From assembly GCA_905250075.1 (NCBI GenBank), contig CAJNOP010000185.1:47944-111943 (forward strand): a stretch of 64,000 nucleotides of DNA. Reading direction: 5' to 3'. The notes below the pieces were generated by a model that saw only the letters and a list, made by a program, of their open reading frames with translations, had not been told where the DNA came from and made no database searches. Below are positions 1-13,237 of the stretch, in pieces. Made by a program: the position numbers and the translations under genes. This stretch comes from Rotaria sp. Silwood1. Taxonomy: Eukaryota; Rotifera; Eurotatoria; Philodinida; Philodinidae. Positions within the stretch are counted from its first letter, which is position 1. Every line of letters starts with the position of its first letter.

Positions 1-95
1 TAAACATCATTTATTGATGAAACATCTTTAATTGATGATGATGATGATGATGTATCTTGAATAGAAGGTTGTAAGTTAAAATCAAGACGAAGAGC
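1..95 (-). CDS. Edge exon of an unrecognised gene, runs off left end
   Basis: On the minus strand a pyrimidine-rich stretch ending in CAG (AG at 97-96) is followed from base 95 by an open frame that continues to the window edge. It reads ALRLDFNLQPSIQDT, then six serines, then IKDVSSINDV. Codon use (A/T-ending codons, serine runs) matches the real genes here. No upstream exon could be fixed between 96 and 739, so the gene's start is unknown and the rest lies outside the window. It could also be a chance open stretch; a downstream gene on the same strand as the carboxypeptidase is the simplest reading. Confidence 0.35.
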
Positions 96-739
96 CTGAA
101 AAGAAAGGTAAATGATTTTTCATAAATGATCGTAGATTCATGAATGCTTGTTATATTTTTCGCAAGGGTAGAAAACTTGATAACAAACTTTTTGAAAGAT
201 CGTACAGAAAAATTAAGTTTTCTGTTAAGAGAAGTAGAACTCATCGATTCGAAATTTTCGAATCATACTTTGATATATTCAATAAAATTTTCTTATCGGG
301 ATAGGGTAATTATCCGGAAGATACAATGTAATTTTTCTCAGATTTTTGTATCCGATGACTAGTACATCCTACATGTACTTCAGAAATCTCACGAACTCGG
401 CTGAGAAGAAGTATTGACATGCATATTGAAAATATACAACTTTTCTATGCTTTTAGCAATGTAAAAGTATATAATATATGATCTGACTAAGCGATAGAAT
501 CGTTTGAAGTAATACTATTCTTAAATCTGCCCTATAATAAATTATACAATAACTAAAGTAAAATAATGTTTAGTTGAAATACATAACGCATACATAAGTA
601 TGAATATCATTCTGTCTTATGTATGAATAATTTTGCATTAAGTAGTTGTTTCGATAAAACTCTTATTTAATTAATCATTTTATAATTAACTTTTCATTGA
701 ATTCCCCTCATCAGTTCTATCCTATTTTTTGAATATATT
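96..739. other. AT-rich gap between two minus-strand genes
   Basis: This is the 3' flank of the carboxypeptidase gene and possibly the upstream intron of the edge exon. No coding exon, RNA gene or repeat is recognisable. Confidence 0.5.
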
Positions 740-2238
740 TCATTTAATTAAATATAAAAATCTTACACTTGTTAAATTTTCATTTGTTACATTGATATTA
801 AATTTTGTTTGTGATAAATATCCTGATGCTGTTACTGTTATATTATGTAAACCCGGTAATAATAAACGCCAATAAACACCATATTTAATACTACGTACAG
901 GATGAAGAATACCTTCAACTTGAATTAATGCACCTGAAATACCTGTTTGTGTTTTAGCATCACGAATAAAACCTTTTATACCAAGATGACTCTAAATAAA
1001 ATAAATCTATCATCTTTCTATTTTCTTTTTTTGTTTTTTTACTGACCATTTCTATATATGAAAGTAATGCTTCTCTATTATTATCCCATTCTTTTTGTAG
1101 AAGACCATCTTGAGGTGATGGATATTTACAACAACTTAATTCCAATGTTATTTCAAATGCATTACTATGTAAATAATTAAAATCTTGCATACCACCTGAT
1201 ACATCATACCAATTTGCACCATTTGTTATTCCTCCAGAAAATTCTGCAGCACATCCTTCACCTAATCAATCAATCAAAAAGAAAAAGAATATATATAGAT
1301 ATATATATATTTTTTTTTTCTGAAATACCTTTAGCCATTGTTAAATGTTTATCAGCATAAGTTCGTGCTAAATATCGAAATAATGAATCATCTGGTGATT
1401 GTCCATATGTATGAGGAGTATGATGAATTGTTTCATCATATGGATATGAAGCAACAAGTGAACCACCATGTAAATTAGCACTAAGAACAAAATTTTCTTT
1501 TAATATCCATTTCATAAGAGCAATTGTTTCTGGTTGTCGATCATAAAAAATATCCGAAATAGTACCATTGTTTGATTTTTTAAGTGGTTGAAATTGTGAT
1601 GGAAAATCTCGATTAAGATCAATATCATTTGCATTACCTCGACCACGAAGTTTACGACTATCACATAAACCTTCAGTTGAACTTTCAAAACCATCCTATG
1701 TTTTAAAAACAAAACAAAAAAATACAATTAAAAATTTGTTGTTTTTTTTTTTGTTCGGTTTGTTATTTACCGGATTCATTGTAGGCATGATATAAATATC
1801 TGTTGTTGATAATAAACGATTAATACGTGTATCTGATTTTGAATTTAATAATAAATAATAGATTAATGCTATCATCATTTCACGACCAATAGCTTCATCA
1901 CCATGCATATTTGCAACATATTTAAATTTTGGTTTTAATAATTCTTTTTCATCTTGTTCTTTTTCAATATCACTTATAAGTGGAGATGTAAGATGTACAA
2001 CAAATAAATTTCGACCAGTAACACTTTTACCAATATTAAATACTTGAGCAATTTTTGTATAATTCTTTTCCCATTGTAGTAAAAGTCGATCTAATTCACT
2101 ATAATGATGATATTTTTCAAGTAATGTATAAACAGCTGTATCTTTTTCAACTTTTAATGGTGATGAACGTTGACAATGACTGCACAACGAATAGATTAAT
2201 ATTATTAGGAAAGAAAGCCAATGATGACTTATATACAT
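740..2238 (-). CDS. Secreted metallocarboxypeptidase, M14 N/E subfamily (CPD/CPE/CPM-like)
   Basis: A zinc carboxypeptidase expected to remove C-terminal Arg/Lys from secreted peptides. Exons are 2238-1771, 1695-1329, 1261-1047 and 991-740, giving 433 residues; all phases agree. Residues 1-23 look like a signal peptide (hydrophobic [13 protein letters not shown]). Visible motifs are zinc ligands H112 and E115 in [17 protein letters not shown] across the first junction, DLNRDFP (N184, R185 bind the C-terminal carboxylate), third zinc ligand H232 in ANLHGGS, and catalytic E319 in [13 protein letters not shown]. Residues 351-433 form the transthyretin-like domain typical of this subfamily ([20 protein letters not shown]). 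One catalytic domain and this length resemble CPM, CPN or CPE rather than multi-domain CPD. No clear GPI signal or membrane tail is seen. The third donor is GTCAGT, chosen because it keeps the domain in frame. The active site appears intact. Confidence 0.93.
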
Positions 2239-3307
2239 GATGATCTTAACACAAAAAAAAATGAATATTCTTGAATAAAGTTAATGCAGGTGTATGCAAA
2301 GTCGGAGAAGCAAAAAAAAAAAGATTAACGAACAACAGACGGTACGATTCTCATATCACACAATGGAGAAAAAAAAAACTTGGTCGCAAAAAATTTTCTT
2401 TTTTTTTCTTTCTTTTCAAATGATTGTTTTCTCTTATAGATAATAATATGACCCTTAGCATCAATAAGTACAGCAAAAAAGAGTAACTTTCTTTTGAATT
2501 AATGTACATGAAACACATAGGCTTATGCAAAAAAAAAATAAATTCACTTAATTTACAACAATGTGCAAAAAAAATTCTTTGTTTTAATGTAAAATATCTG
2601 TAACAGATGAATGTGACAATGAATCACTGAAGAAGGAAAAGATATGCATATAAAAGCTAATTTTTAGTCATAAAGCTATTTGATCCTTAGTGTAATAGAA
2701 TCCATTCACTAGATAAGACCTTGTCTTCACTCGAATCTTCAGGTAGTATTATTTTCGAATAAAACAGACATTCGTATTCACATCGTAGTTATTGCGCCAA
2801 TAAAAAGAAAGATTGTGCCTCCATATAATGTAGGCGACATGTATATGTTTAATGCATAGTTTCAAAATGAAATCTTTCATTTCTCATTTCTTAGCAATTG
2901 AAGAGGAATCAATAGGGAATTATATTCAATAATGAGTTTATTATATGTCTATTATTTTATGTTTGTAACACTCAAAAAAATAAAAATAAAAATAAAAACT
3001 CTCATCAGAATACCTCATACAGTGCAAAAAATCTGATATTTAAACTCTTTCATGTCGAACGATGTACACTAAGAATGAATTTTTTAAAACATAATTTGTT
3101 TGTTAGTTACATACGTGTCAAACTCAAAAAAATATATTTCAAATAAATAAATGATAGGCCCTATCGACCTAACAAATGCAATTAATAAAATATGTGTCAG
3201 GACTTCATGTGGGATAGGAAAATGCCATCCCATCCCATGAGATGGGATGAAACGATCCCTTCTTATTTTCTCTTATGAAGTATAAACTCTAGATACGATA
3301 GGTAACA
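2239..3307. other. Intergenic, no gene seen
   Basis: AT-rich DNA upstream of the carboxypeptidase. It has A/T runs and a small hairpin near 3221-3250 (CATCCCAT against ATGGGATG). No coding exon or RNA gene is supported. Confidence 0.5.
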
Positions 3308-3488
3308 CAGTAGTGGATTTAGAGGGGAGTACTGAGGAGTAACAACTTCCTTTCGTCCAAACTATCTTTTGATTTTTTTCAGTTGAACACGATCAAAAAT
3401 GAAATACTACGATCTCTAATTTGACTTTAAAAACCATTTTTAGTGTTTATAATCGCTCTCATTCACCAACGTTCTAGATCCGTCATTG
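3308..3488. mobile_element. Degenerate hAT-like MITE (181 bp)
   Basis: The left end CAGTAGTGGATTTAGA and the right end (reverse complement CAATGACGGATCTAGA) form imperfect terminal inverted repeats. The flanking octamers AGGTAACA (3300-3307) and AAGTAATA (3489-3496) match at 6 of 8 positions, as for an aged 8-bp hAT target duplication. It contains no ORF, so it would be non-autonomous. A similar left end (CAGGAATGGATTTAGA) occurs at about 14392 without a recognisable partner. Confidence 0.45.
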
Positions 3489-5767
3489 AAGTAATAGAAC
3501 TTATTAGACTCTTGTCGTTGAATTGTTTTATCAAAATAGCAAGTTTTGTTTCTTTCTATCTTGTTTTATTTTTTTTTTATGTAAAAACTTCATTATTTTT
3601 ATAGAAATTTAAGCAATTAAAAATAAATATTGATTTTTGCAAAGTTTTCTATGCTTTATGGTAGTTCACAGTTTTGAATACTCTATCAAAATGTCTATTG
3701 ATTATCTGGATAACATGTCATAGCCATCAAGAATCTTATTATTAAATGGTAGACCCCCCTACTCACCGAAGTACAGCTGTCTCATTGTTTTTCTTGTTCT
3801 TTCTACTTTTTGCTTAGTTCTGCGTTCACATCAGCACCTGTCACAATGCTTCGAGCTAATTAGTTGATTAAATTTCTGTGACATTGAATGACATATCGGT
3901 AGTTTTTCATCCATCAGTCATTGAATTAGTATAAATATCATTAAAAGCGTCAATAAAAGTAGTTGTTTCATCTCCAAACTAATTCTTGTTACGTTTCTAT
4001 ATTGTTTAGTTTATACAATAGAGAAAAACACTCACAATTTTCTTCATTTTCAATCTTTGTAATGACTTTTTCTTTGATTGATTATAAGACGAACGATATG
4101 ATTATATTGACATTAAAAATAGTAGTTTTGGGATAGTTTCAGTTGAGTTTTCATTGGTAAACAAAGACTTTAACAAAATGTTTGAAAGTATAGTTTACCA
4201 GCAAGCATTGTTTCTATTGACTATTTGTTTTTTAGAAGAAGATAGTTAAAATGTTACAAGATTCTTTTTAGTATAACAATCAACTGTGGTGGTAAACATT
4301 ATTTTGAACCTTATTACAAACATAACCAAAAACTGCTGAACAAAAAAAAATAATTATTAAAGTCTATCTTAGTCATTTGCTCATCGGACATACTTCGAAA
4401 AAGGATTTGAAGAAATTTAATCATGTTTTTTCTTTTATAATATGAACTAGTTTTCTATAGAAATAATTATAGCTATAATTTTTATTCATATTCTATAAAA
4501 TTATGTTTTGAGGAAACAGTTTCATTCGTAGACAATGTTGGATATCGCTCTTGACATACATGTGTGTTGCAATCTTTCTCGATTAATAACTATTAAAGAT
4601 CTTGATATACAAGTTGTCACATTAACTTTAAATTTTAAAAGTATCAGATAGTATAAGTATGGAACTATCTGTAGAAGCACTGATTGAAACAGTTGACACA
4701 CAGTCGAAAATAAAAAAAAAAAAACAGAAATTTCTACTTTTCGAAAAGATATTTAGAACATATCTGCAATGAACGTGTAGTTTTCCACGTTTTTAAGGGT
4801 TCCGGTGGTACTCAATCGATATTGTTCGAATTCGACTCAGCTAGTCACATGTGAAAGATTATGTAACAGCTGAATGTAATGTTTGGGCAACAGTTGCATC
4901 TATTATAACAGAGTACCATATGACTTTTCCATTTCTTAACGACAGTAACAATACGACCTTCTTTAATAAACAATGAAATAATCTAAACTTCAAAATGTTA
5001 TCCTTATCAATGAATATGTTCATATGCCATCAACTTTAGAAACACAATCGAGCATTTAACATACAGCCAGATTGAAGTTAATTCATCTCTATAAATTTTC
5101 ATTTAATTTGAATTAAATTTTCTAGGATAGAGACAGTTTATAGTTTTAGTCGAAATATTGATAATAAAACTTCATGATGCTTATAATAAAAACATCAAGT
5201 CGATGTATTTGTTTTTCATACATTTATTATTCAAGGCTCATAAAACCATTCTTGTCGTTAAACTCATCCATGATAAAAATACGGAACAGTCAGATTTGAA
5301 ATGATATTTGTTTTAAGAAGAAAAAAGAGTCTAATATACATAAGATCTATATTCTCAAATGTAAAAAACAAAATTTGTGTGGTTTGTTAATCGAAAGCTC
5401 AATGTTATAAATTTCTTAGCCATGAGTATTGAATTATCCAATTGAATCATTATACTCGATACTAGCGACAATTATATTAATTAAAATTCTATTTATCAAT
5501 AACATGAAAATAAATAAATATCATTTATATAATAATAATTAAATTAAAATATTTCAAATCATAAAAAAAAAATCAATTAGCCGATTGGAGAATCAATACT
5601 TATTGAAAATGGCAGTCTTATATGAAGTAGCATATGACGAAACTATTGAAAAAGAAAAATAATAAACAAATATCGATAATCAAAAAACAAAAAGAAAGAA
5701 AATTTAAATCGTTTTTATTTTTATTTTTTAGATTGATTGTTTTTTTTTTTTCTTTCAATGTAGTATT
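3489..5767. other. Intergenic, upstream of zinc-finger gene
   Basis: AT-rich DNA without recognisable coding exons. At 5740-5764 a T-rich tract ends in AG just before the zinc-finger start codon, so a 5' UTR intron may end here. Confidence 0.45.
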
Positions 5768-8700
5768 ATGGGAAAACATCGTCATAAAAAATCATTTTAT
5801 GATGTTGATGAAGATGAATTACAATCATCTAATAAACATAATCATCATTGTCGTCGTCATTCATGTAATAAACAAAATGAAACAAAACAATGTGTACCAT
5901 CGATATTATCATTTAATAATAGTAAAATTGATGATGATGAAGCTGCTTTACAATCACCACCAGTTAAAAGACAACGATTATCATCAAATAGTTCACAATC
6001 TCCATCAAAAATTTTATTACAACTTATTGAAAATCCTGAATTTTTATCAAATGTTGGTCCTAAAGCAAAAGAATTTGCTGAAACAGCTCGACAATTACTT
6101 GCTAAACCTAATTTAGATCCAACAACACAACAAATTATTTGTGCTATGGCACAGGTTAGCATTGTTTTATAACAAAGATCTTAAATAGATTTTTATAATA
6201 AAAATTCTTTTGATTAATATGAAGTCTTATATTTCATAATAAGACGAATATATTGTTTATGAATTTCCGATAAAATGAACAAATGATACAAATATCTATC
6301 GAATTTAATATATAGTAAATAGCAAAATTATTCAATAAGGTTTCTGTAATTGTTAGAAACAATACAAATAATGATTCAATTATCCAATTTTCAAAGACAC
6401 GGATTCAACAGAACCAAAAGACTAGATTTTTAATACTTGAAATGATTAAAATATAATTTTATTTAGACTACATAGAACGATAGAGTAAACGGATTCTCTA
6501 CAAAATTATATATCTTCTAGATTTTTAGTTGAAAAACAATAATTTAATTGAAGGTCAAATATTGTTTGTTTTTTTTGTATCAGAAATTGAAAAAAAGAAC
6601 GATTATAGAAGCTTCCGAAACGTTACTGTAGATCTAAACAAAATTATATTTTTTTATCGTTCTAGGTACTGAAAAATTAACCTGTTTATATCTGGTGTCG
6701 TTGTCTTTGAAAATTTGTTTTCTCTATTTGAATTACTATTTTTGCATTGTTTCTAGCGCTTACAACATTAGAAAATAAACCTTGTTGAATCATTTTAATG
6801 ATCATATATGTTGGAGGAAAGTTTTATGTATGAATCGATACCATTTTTACGCATAACTAATTATATACATAGATAAAATCGATTGCAAGAGTATTCATTG
6901 TTTTTTTTAAATCATATTCTATTTTATAGGCAGCTGTAAATGTTGGTAAACGTCTTAATTCATCATCATCAACACCAGCTGATCAATGTGTTGATGAAAT
7001 AAGTATTACAAATAGTACAATATATTCATCATCTACACTTCTTTCACCAACATTATCAAATACAAGTAGTTCATCAACATCAAATACTCCTCAACAACAA
7101 TATAATTCAATTAATATATCAAATGATGAAAATAAAACATTAATAGAACCTGAAAGTGATGAAGATATTCTTATTAAACAAATGATTGAACGTGCAATGA
7201 AATTAACACAACAAGGTGATACTCGTCATGCACAACATTTACTTGGTATTATTCATGAAAAATTATCAAATAAACGAAAACGTGCTGCTGCTGCTGCTGC
7301 AGCTGCAGCTGTTATTACTAATACAAATTGTATTGATAATGAAAAATTAAAAATTTCATCTTCAAATGATTTTCATACATTAACATCATTATTAAATGAA
7401 GATTCACAAAATAGTAATAATAATAATAAAATATCACCTACAGAATCAGAACAGTCGGTACGTTACAAAAAAAATTAAATATAAATAGAAAACTAAACTA
7501 TTTGTTTAATTTAGAATGATTATCAAAATACATGTTATTTTTCATATCCACCTCCACCACCACTTCCACCACCACTACCACCACCACCATTACCAAATAT
7601 AAATTCAATAATATCACCATCAATTTCAGTACCACCTATAGAACAAGTTCAAGAACTTCTATCAAATCCATCTGAAGTACAAGATATTCTTAAAAAATTA
7701 TTTGGTAATAATGATAATCAAAAAATATTTCCACCAGAAGAATATCAAATACAATCTCATTTAACATCATCATCATTATTTCATTCTCAACCTCCTATTT
7801 CATTTAATAATAATCTAATGTATTCATCATCTAGATTAAATAATAATAATCAACTATTACGAATTCCATCATTACAATCAACAACAACAGATTCTCAACC
7901 TTATAATTCTTCATTAGCATTTATGCAAGGTAATCGACGTAATTTACCACCATTACAAACAAATGAACGATGTTTTTCATCTTCAAATAATAAAAATAAA
8001 CAACAACAACAACAACAACAACCTAATCGATCATTTTCATTTTCATCATCATCATCATCATCAAATAATAATAATGGAATTATGCCATTACTTGCTAATA
8101 CTACATCACCATCATTAATAAGTGCACCACCACTTATGAAAGTTAATCCAAAATTTTCATTGACATCACCAACTTCATTGGAATCAATTTCATCACATTG
8201 GCCAAATAATAATGAACAACAACGTGGTTTTCATCCATTTTGGTGTGCTACATGTGCACTTGGCTTTCCTCATCAAGTTGCTTATCAAGATCATTTACGA
8301 AGTCATATTCCAGTAAGACATTTGATTAAGTTTCTTTTATTTGCTGATATATTTTCTTAGTGTAATGTTCCTGGTTGTTCATATACAGCATCGGAACAAC
8401 TCGTTCGAATTCATCATTTAAATGTAAATATCTCATCAGTTTATTATTAGCCATTTGCATTGCGACTACGGTCGTTACCCAAAACAAAAAAAAAGAAATG
8501 TTTTTCACAACATCCTTTCCTAAAAAAAAAACTAGAAGAATAACTCAAAGATGGAACCGATTAGTTCAATACAGGTTTTAGAATGATCAACCCGCAGAGA
8601 AACCGATCATCATTGATGTTTTATTATTAGTTTTGGTCTTTGTGTCCCTATTCACATATAGAATAGTACAACAACTGATCAGGCTAATGTCAGACCGACT

Positions 8701-9039
8701 GGTCTGGTTCCATTTCTTGAGTAAAACTTGATTTGAACATTAAATATACAATAATCTTCGACGAAGAAACATACTGTACATTGGTCATGATCAATGTATA
8801 ACATTTTTCTCTATTCGAAGTTATTCTATTCTGTTGCGAAAATCTTTTCTTTTGGTTATGACCGTGATCGCGATGCAGATCTCTAGTGTACATATATATT
8901 TTTTTTTTAGATTCATGAAAATAATCTACGTAATCGAATGAGTAATAATATAGTACATCAAACACGTCCCATGTTTCATCAACAACAATCATTAGAACCA
9001 CCACCACCACCACCACCATGGCCATTAATGCGCATGTAA
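5768..9039 (+). CDS. C2H2 zinc-finger protein with polyAla/polyGln tracts
   Basis: Five exons, 5768-6154, 6930-7457, 7515-8312, 8361-8423 and 8911-9039, all joined in phase 0, give 634 residues. The N-terminus is basic and His-rich (MGKHRHKK, PVKRQR) with a helical segment SKILLQLIENPEFLSNVG. Exon 2 is Ser/Thr-rich and contains KRKR followed by nine alanines. Exon 3 has a Pro-rich stretch, PIEQVQELLSNPSEVQDILKK, a polyQ run and a Ser run. Finger 1 is C-x2-C-x12-H-x3-H in FWCATCALGFPHQVAYQDHL. Finger 2 is C-x4-C-x12-H-x3-H; its last histidine comes from exon 5, which confirms the 8423/8911 junction. The C-terminus is Pro-rich (seven prolines, WPLMRM). It is probably a nuclear regulator, but I cannot name the family. 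A polyadenylation signal AATAAA lies at 9072. An upstream 5' exon is possible because an AG acceptor precedes the ATG. Confidence 0.82.
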
Positions 9040-12000
9040 ATGATTGATTAGAAATATCATATGGTATATTAAATAAATTGATTGTATTGTATATAAAAAT
9101 TCTTTCTTGTTTTTCTAGAGATATGATGTAAATCATATTTGACTGTGTTGTGGTAAAGTAATAGAATTGATATTGTGAAAAATCAAAAAAATGTTTTGTT
9201 TTTTTCTTTTGAATGTAGAATTTGTGATAGATACTTTATATGGCTTTCGATGATCATGATATTAAAATTAAAATGGTATGTCGTCGTTATAAAATCGCGC
9301 GTCTTGTTTTTTTTCTTCTTCTTTTGTTTCTTCTATCCGGTTGTTGTGGTTTAACTACTATTGTTTAAATAAGAATTTCGTTTCTTTTTTTCGTTCGTTT
9401 TTCTATCTTGTTCAACCTCATCAACACATTGTATTTTAGCGTTATTAGAATGTTTTCTTTTTTTGTTTTTCTCGTGTTCATGTTCTCTTTTTTTTTTGTT
9501 TCTTCTTTTCATGTTATATTTTGCCATGATCAAGTTCTTCATTGATTGTTTTCTTTAACTGTTCTTTCTATCTCTCGAGTAGAAAAAACGAAAACGTTGA
9601 AGTCACAAAAACCAAACAAAAGAAAAATTGTGCTACGTTTAACGTCAAATTTCTATTGTATTTGTCTTATTTAATGAAAATTCATTATTGTGACAAAGGA
9701 TTATTCAGATTGATTATATGTGTAACTGTCTTTTGTTTATGATGAAAAATTTTTTTCATAATTTGATTCTTAATTAAGAATCATATCATTTGTTTTTAGA
9801 CATTTAGGTTTACCCATCTTTACCATAAATAAATCATATATGGATACTGATACTAATGAAAATTTTCCCTCGTCGGTTATAGTTAGTTTTTTTTTTCTCT
9901 CTACTTAAGACTTATCATCCATTATCGAGTCCTCTCAGCGTTCATAGTATTATAGACTTGCTAGATTGTGTAATGAAATCTATGTTGATAGATTAGTTTC
10001 GGTTGAGAATCTTTTTTTGTTTTATAACTTGAATAGGATGGATTGAAGTTGATTTTTGAAATAGCTTTAGTTGACTATAAAATTTATATTCAAATATACA
10101 AAATTGTTTTCTATATAGTTAAGACTAGTGAGCTCAAATCTTTCAGACTACTTTTTGTACGAGATAATCGTATAATTGATAAGCAACAGTCAGATTATAA
10201 AACTACACAAACTTCAATAAATATTATTATTTTATATGTTTGAATACAAATTTAATGTAGTTTATTTTAAAGAAATTTTTGAAATATATCTAATCTGAAT
10301 TTGCTATTTCTAATAATTAAATCTGAGATTATTTTAAATTTTGAAACTACTTAGGAAAAGAAATATTTGTATAAAATTAAAAGAAAATATATATGAAATT
10401 CTATATGGAAACCTTTTTCAGATACCTCCCTGTCGATTTGAATGATATTTCACCTATATATACTATGTATTGTGTTCTAATAATAATAATAACCCGAAAA
10501 GGATTTGGGTTCCCATGGATATTTCTTTAAGCTATTGAATTTTTAATATGTCTATTTTCTAGAGTTTCAAGATTTTTAAAAAATTCGTAGTTTTGAATTT
10601 GAATCTTAAATTTTGTGCACATAGAGAACTCAACTAGACGAGCTTACATGAAAACAATTCAAAAGTTTTGAACAAAGATTCTTTGAGTTTTCAATCTTTC
10701 AGAAACTGTATCGTGTATACACACTATCGACGAAAAAAGTTCTTATCTTGAAGAGACTTTGTTCAAAATTTCTGATTATTTTGTTTTTAATGAAAATCTG
10801 TCTGGTTGAGTACTCACTATGAGAAAAATTTTAAATCCAAATTCGAAAATATGACTGTTCCGAAAGCTTGCGGCCTCTAGAAAAGTCATAATAAAGATTT
10901 GCTAGCTTAATTAAATATGAATTGGAATCGAAGTTCTTTTAGAGTTTTTATTAAAACACTTTGTAGTACCTATAGACAACGCCACAATCATTCAAATTGA
11001 AAGAGGACAGCTAGAAAAAGGTTCTTTTGTTAAGAGACAAATTGACTTAAGTATTCAAATGCAAAAATATTTTACGATATCAAGGATAAGAACTTTTTCA
11101 CTATGATTTGTATTTGTTAATCATAAAAGATCTTAACTCTATCTACAAGTTTAAAAACAAAAGTGAAGCTTTTTAGAAATTCTATAATCTTGTAGAAAGA
11201 TTTATTCTTGCAAAGACAACTAACTATGATATTGATAATAATCATCAAGTAAATTTGATAAGGGTGTTAAGAATTTGTACTCACTGATATAAATAAGTTT
11301 AAGATCTTCTTTTAATAATTAATTATTAAATATTATATTTATGTTTAAGAAGAGAATATATGTTATGAAAAATACGTTGAGCTTGCATATTCTCTCAAAG
11401 ATTTAGTGTATTCTGTGTGGGGAATATCAATGCAGTAGATGAATGGAATATTGTTTTTTTTTATTTGGATTTTTATTCATAAGAACGAGATTAGCTTTCA
11501 ATTTTTTGATAGTAATTTATTGTATATTTTCACAAAGAAATCTGTTATCAGAGAAAAAGGATGATTTTTTAATGTAGAAACAGTAAATATTCTGAAATAT
11601 CTCTTTATAAAATGGTAACTTGATGTATGCGTTTTTTCTGACCGTCCAAGAAAAATGTGGCATTTTCAAACTACTCATTTCGTAGATTCGGTTTACAAGT
11701 TAATAATATTCATCAATGTAGTTGTGGATTTCCAATACAATACTATTCGGATAACTTTTCAGCTCTTATGCATATGGTTTATTGGCTTATTTTTTTTGTT
11801 TCTATAGAGTTCGTTTTCTCTTTCTTATATTTTGTAACTTTTATACGCGTGCGTTAGTGAGAACTTTTGAAAAACATTCTAAACTTGGTTCTTTTTGTTT
11901 AGGTGATGAACACGTGCTCACTCAAGGTAAATGATTAATGATAACGAGCAGGTAAGTATGACTGTTTGCTAAACATAAAAATTAACTTGATGTAAGAGAA

Positions 12001-13237
12001 TAGATGAAATACCTTTGTCTTGAATGATTACATCACGTTGACATATGATCGGATTTTTCGATCCAACCAGTAATTTCATATAATTGAACATCGAAGAAAA
12101 AGTCGAATGCATTAAAATATTCTTCTTATTCGATTTGACATGCATTTCAAGGTGAACATTCAAATATTGTCAATGAAATAAAACATTTCATGAAAATTCA
12201 GTATGGTATAAAAAAAAAAGAATAGTCACTGTTGAATTCACATTTGTCACTATCAATTAATCGATTATCAATATTATTCATAGTGGATATGGAACACAAA
12301 GTTGTTGAAACAATTTCAATCATCTGTGAATGTTGATGATTCTACGAATGAGAGAATATTTCAGAGAAGTCAAAATTTATTAATTGATTTTCATACCATT
12401 CTTACTCAGATTTAATATACTCTTTGAAAATGTTTATCTCCCCTTGTTCTGCATCGAATAGATCATTCATCATTGACTAAAAATGATATTCACTGAGCGT
12501 TGTCATTATATCGATTTACTAATACAATGAAGAAGTGATAGATTTTGTTTCATCTTTAGAATATTACTATAGGTAATAAGCTAGGAATATGAAATCATGT
12601 GTGACAACGACAATTTATATTGGAATAAATGAGGAGAATTTTATAAGGTGGTTAATAATCGAATAAATTTAGTTTTATTAAAGATTTTTCATGAGTTAAA
12701 GAGTATTTAAAGTGAATTTTTTTATTAAGTTTTTCTAAACATCTTTTGAATTAGCCTGCCAAGTCAAACAATGAGACGGTAAGATCTCACAAGATTGTAC
12801 GTCTAATCATTTAGTCTGAACTTTTATAAATTGTCTTTCGTCCCTGTACAGAAGCTATTAGCATAAATTCTGGGTGATTAAAATGTGAAACAAAATGTAT
12901 ATGCTGTAGCTATTCACAAGAGAATTCTTTATTCTATGTATGTTGGACTATATTTCTTCATTATCTTTCTACGTAATTATCCAAAAATGGAATAATTCAT
13001 ATTTTAAAACAAGGCGTCATTGCTATTCAGTCTTTGATCGTATATGAAGAACGCCTATCGCGCTGTCTTTAAGAAGAAGAGTATGCTCAAGTGTCTACCT
13101 CAATACATTAACACTTTTTTTTTAGATTGTGTTTCACAAAAACTAACATTATCCGATTACTTATGAAGCATATCATTTGCTAACAAATAAAATTCCTTAT
13201 ATTTTATTTCCAATTTTATAATTTTCAGATAGAATAA
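9040..13237. other. 4.2-kb intergenic stretch, no gene seen
   Basis: AT-rich sequence between two convincing genes. Open frames here (for example 9351-9542 minus, 11657-11857 plus) consist of A/T runs or lack splice and domain support. No inverted repeat with clear ends and no RNA gene were recognised. Confidence 0.5.

Noticed and set aside
4795..4850. tRNA-like TTCGAATTCGACTC near 4830
   Set aside because: No acceptor stem or A box fits around it.
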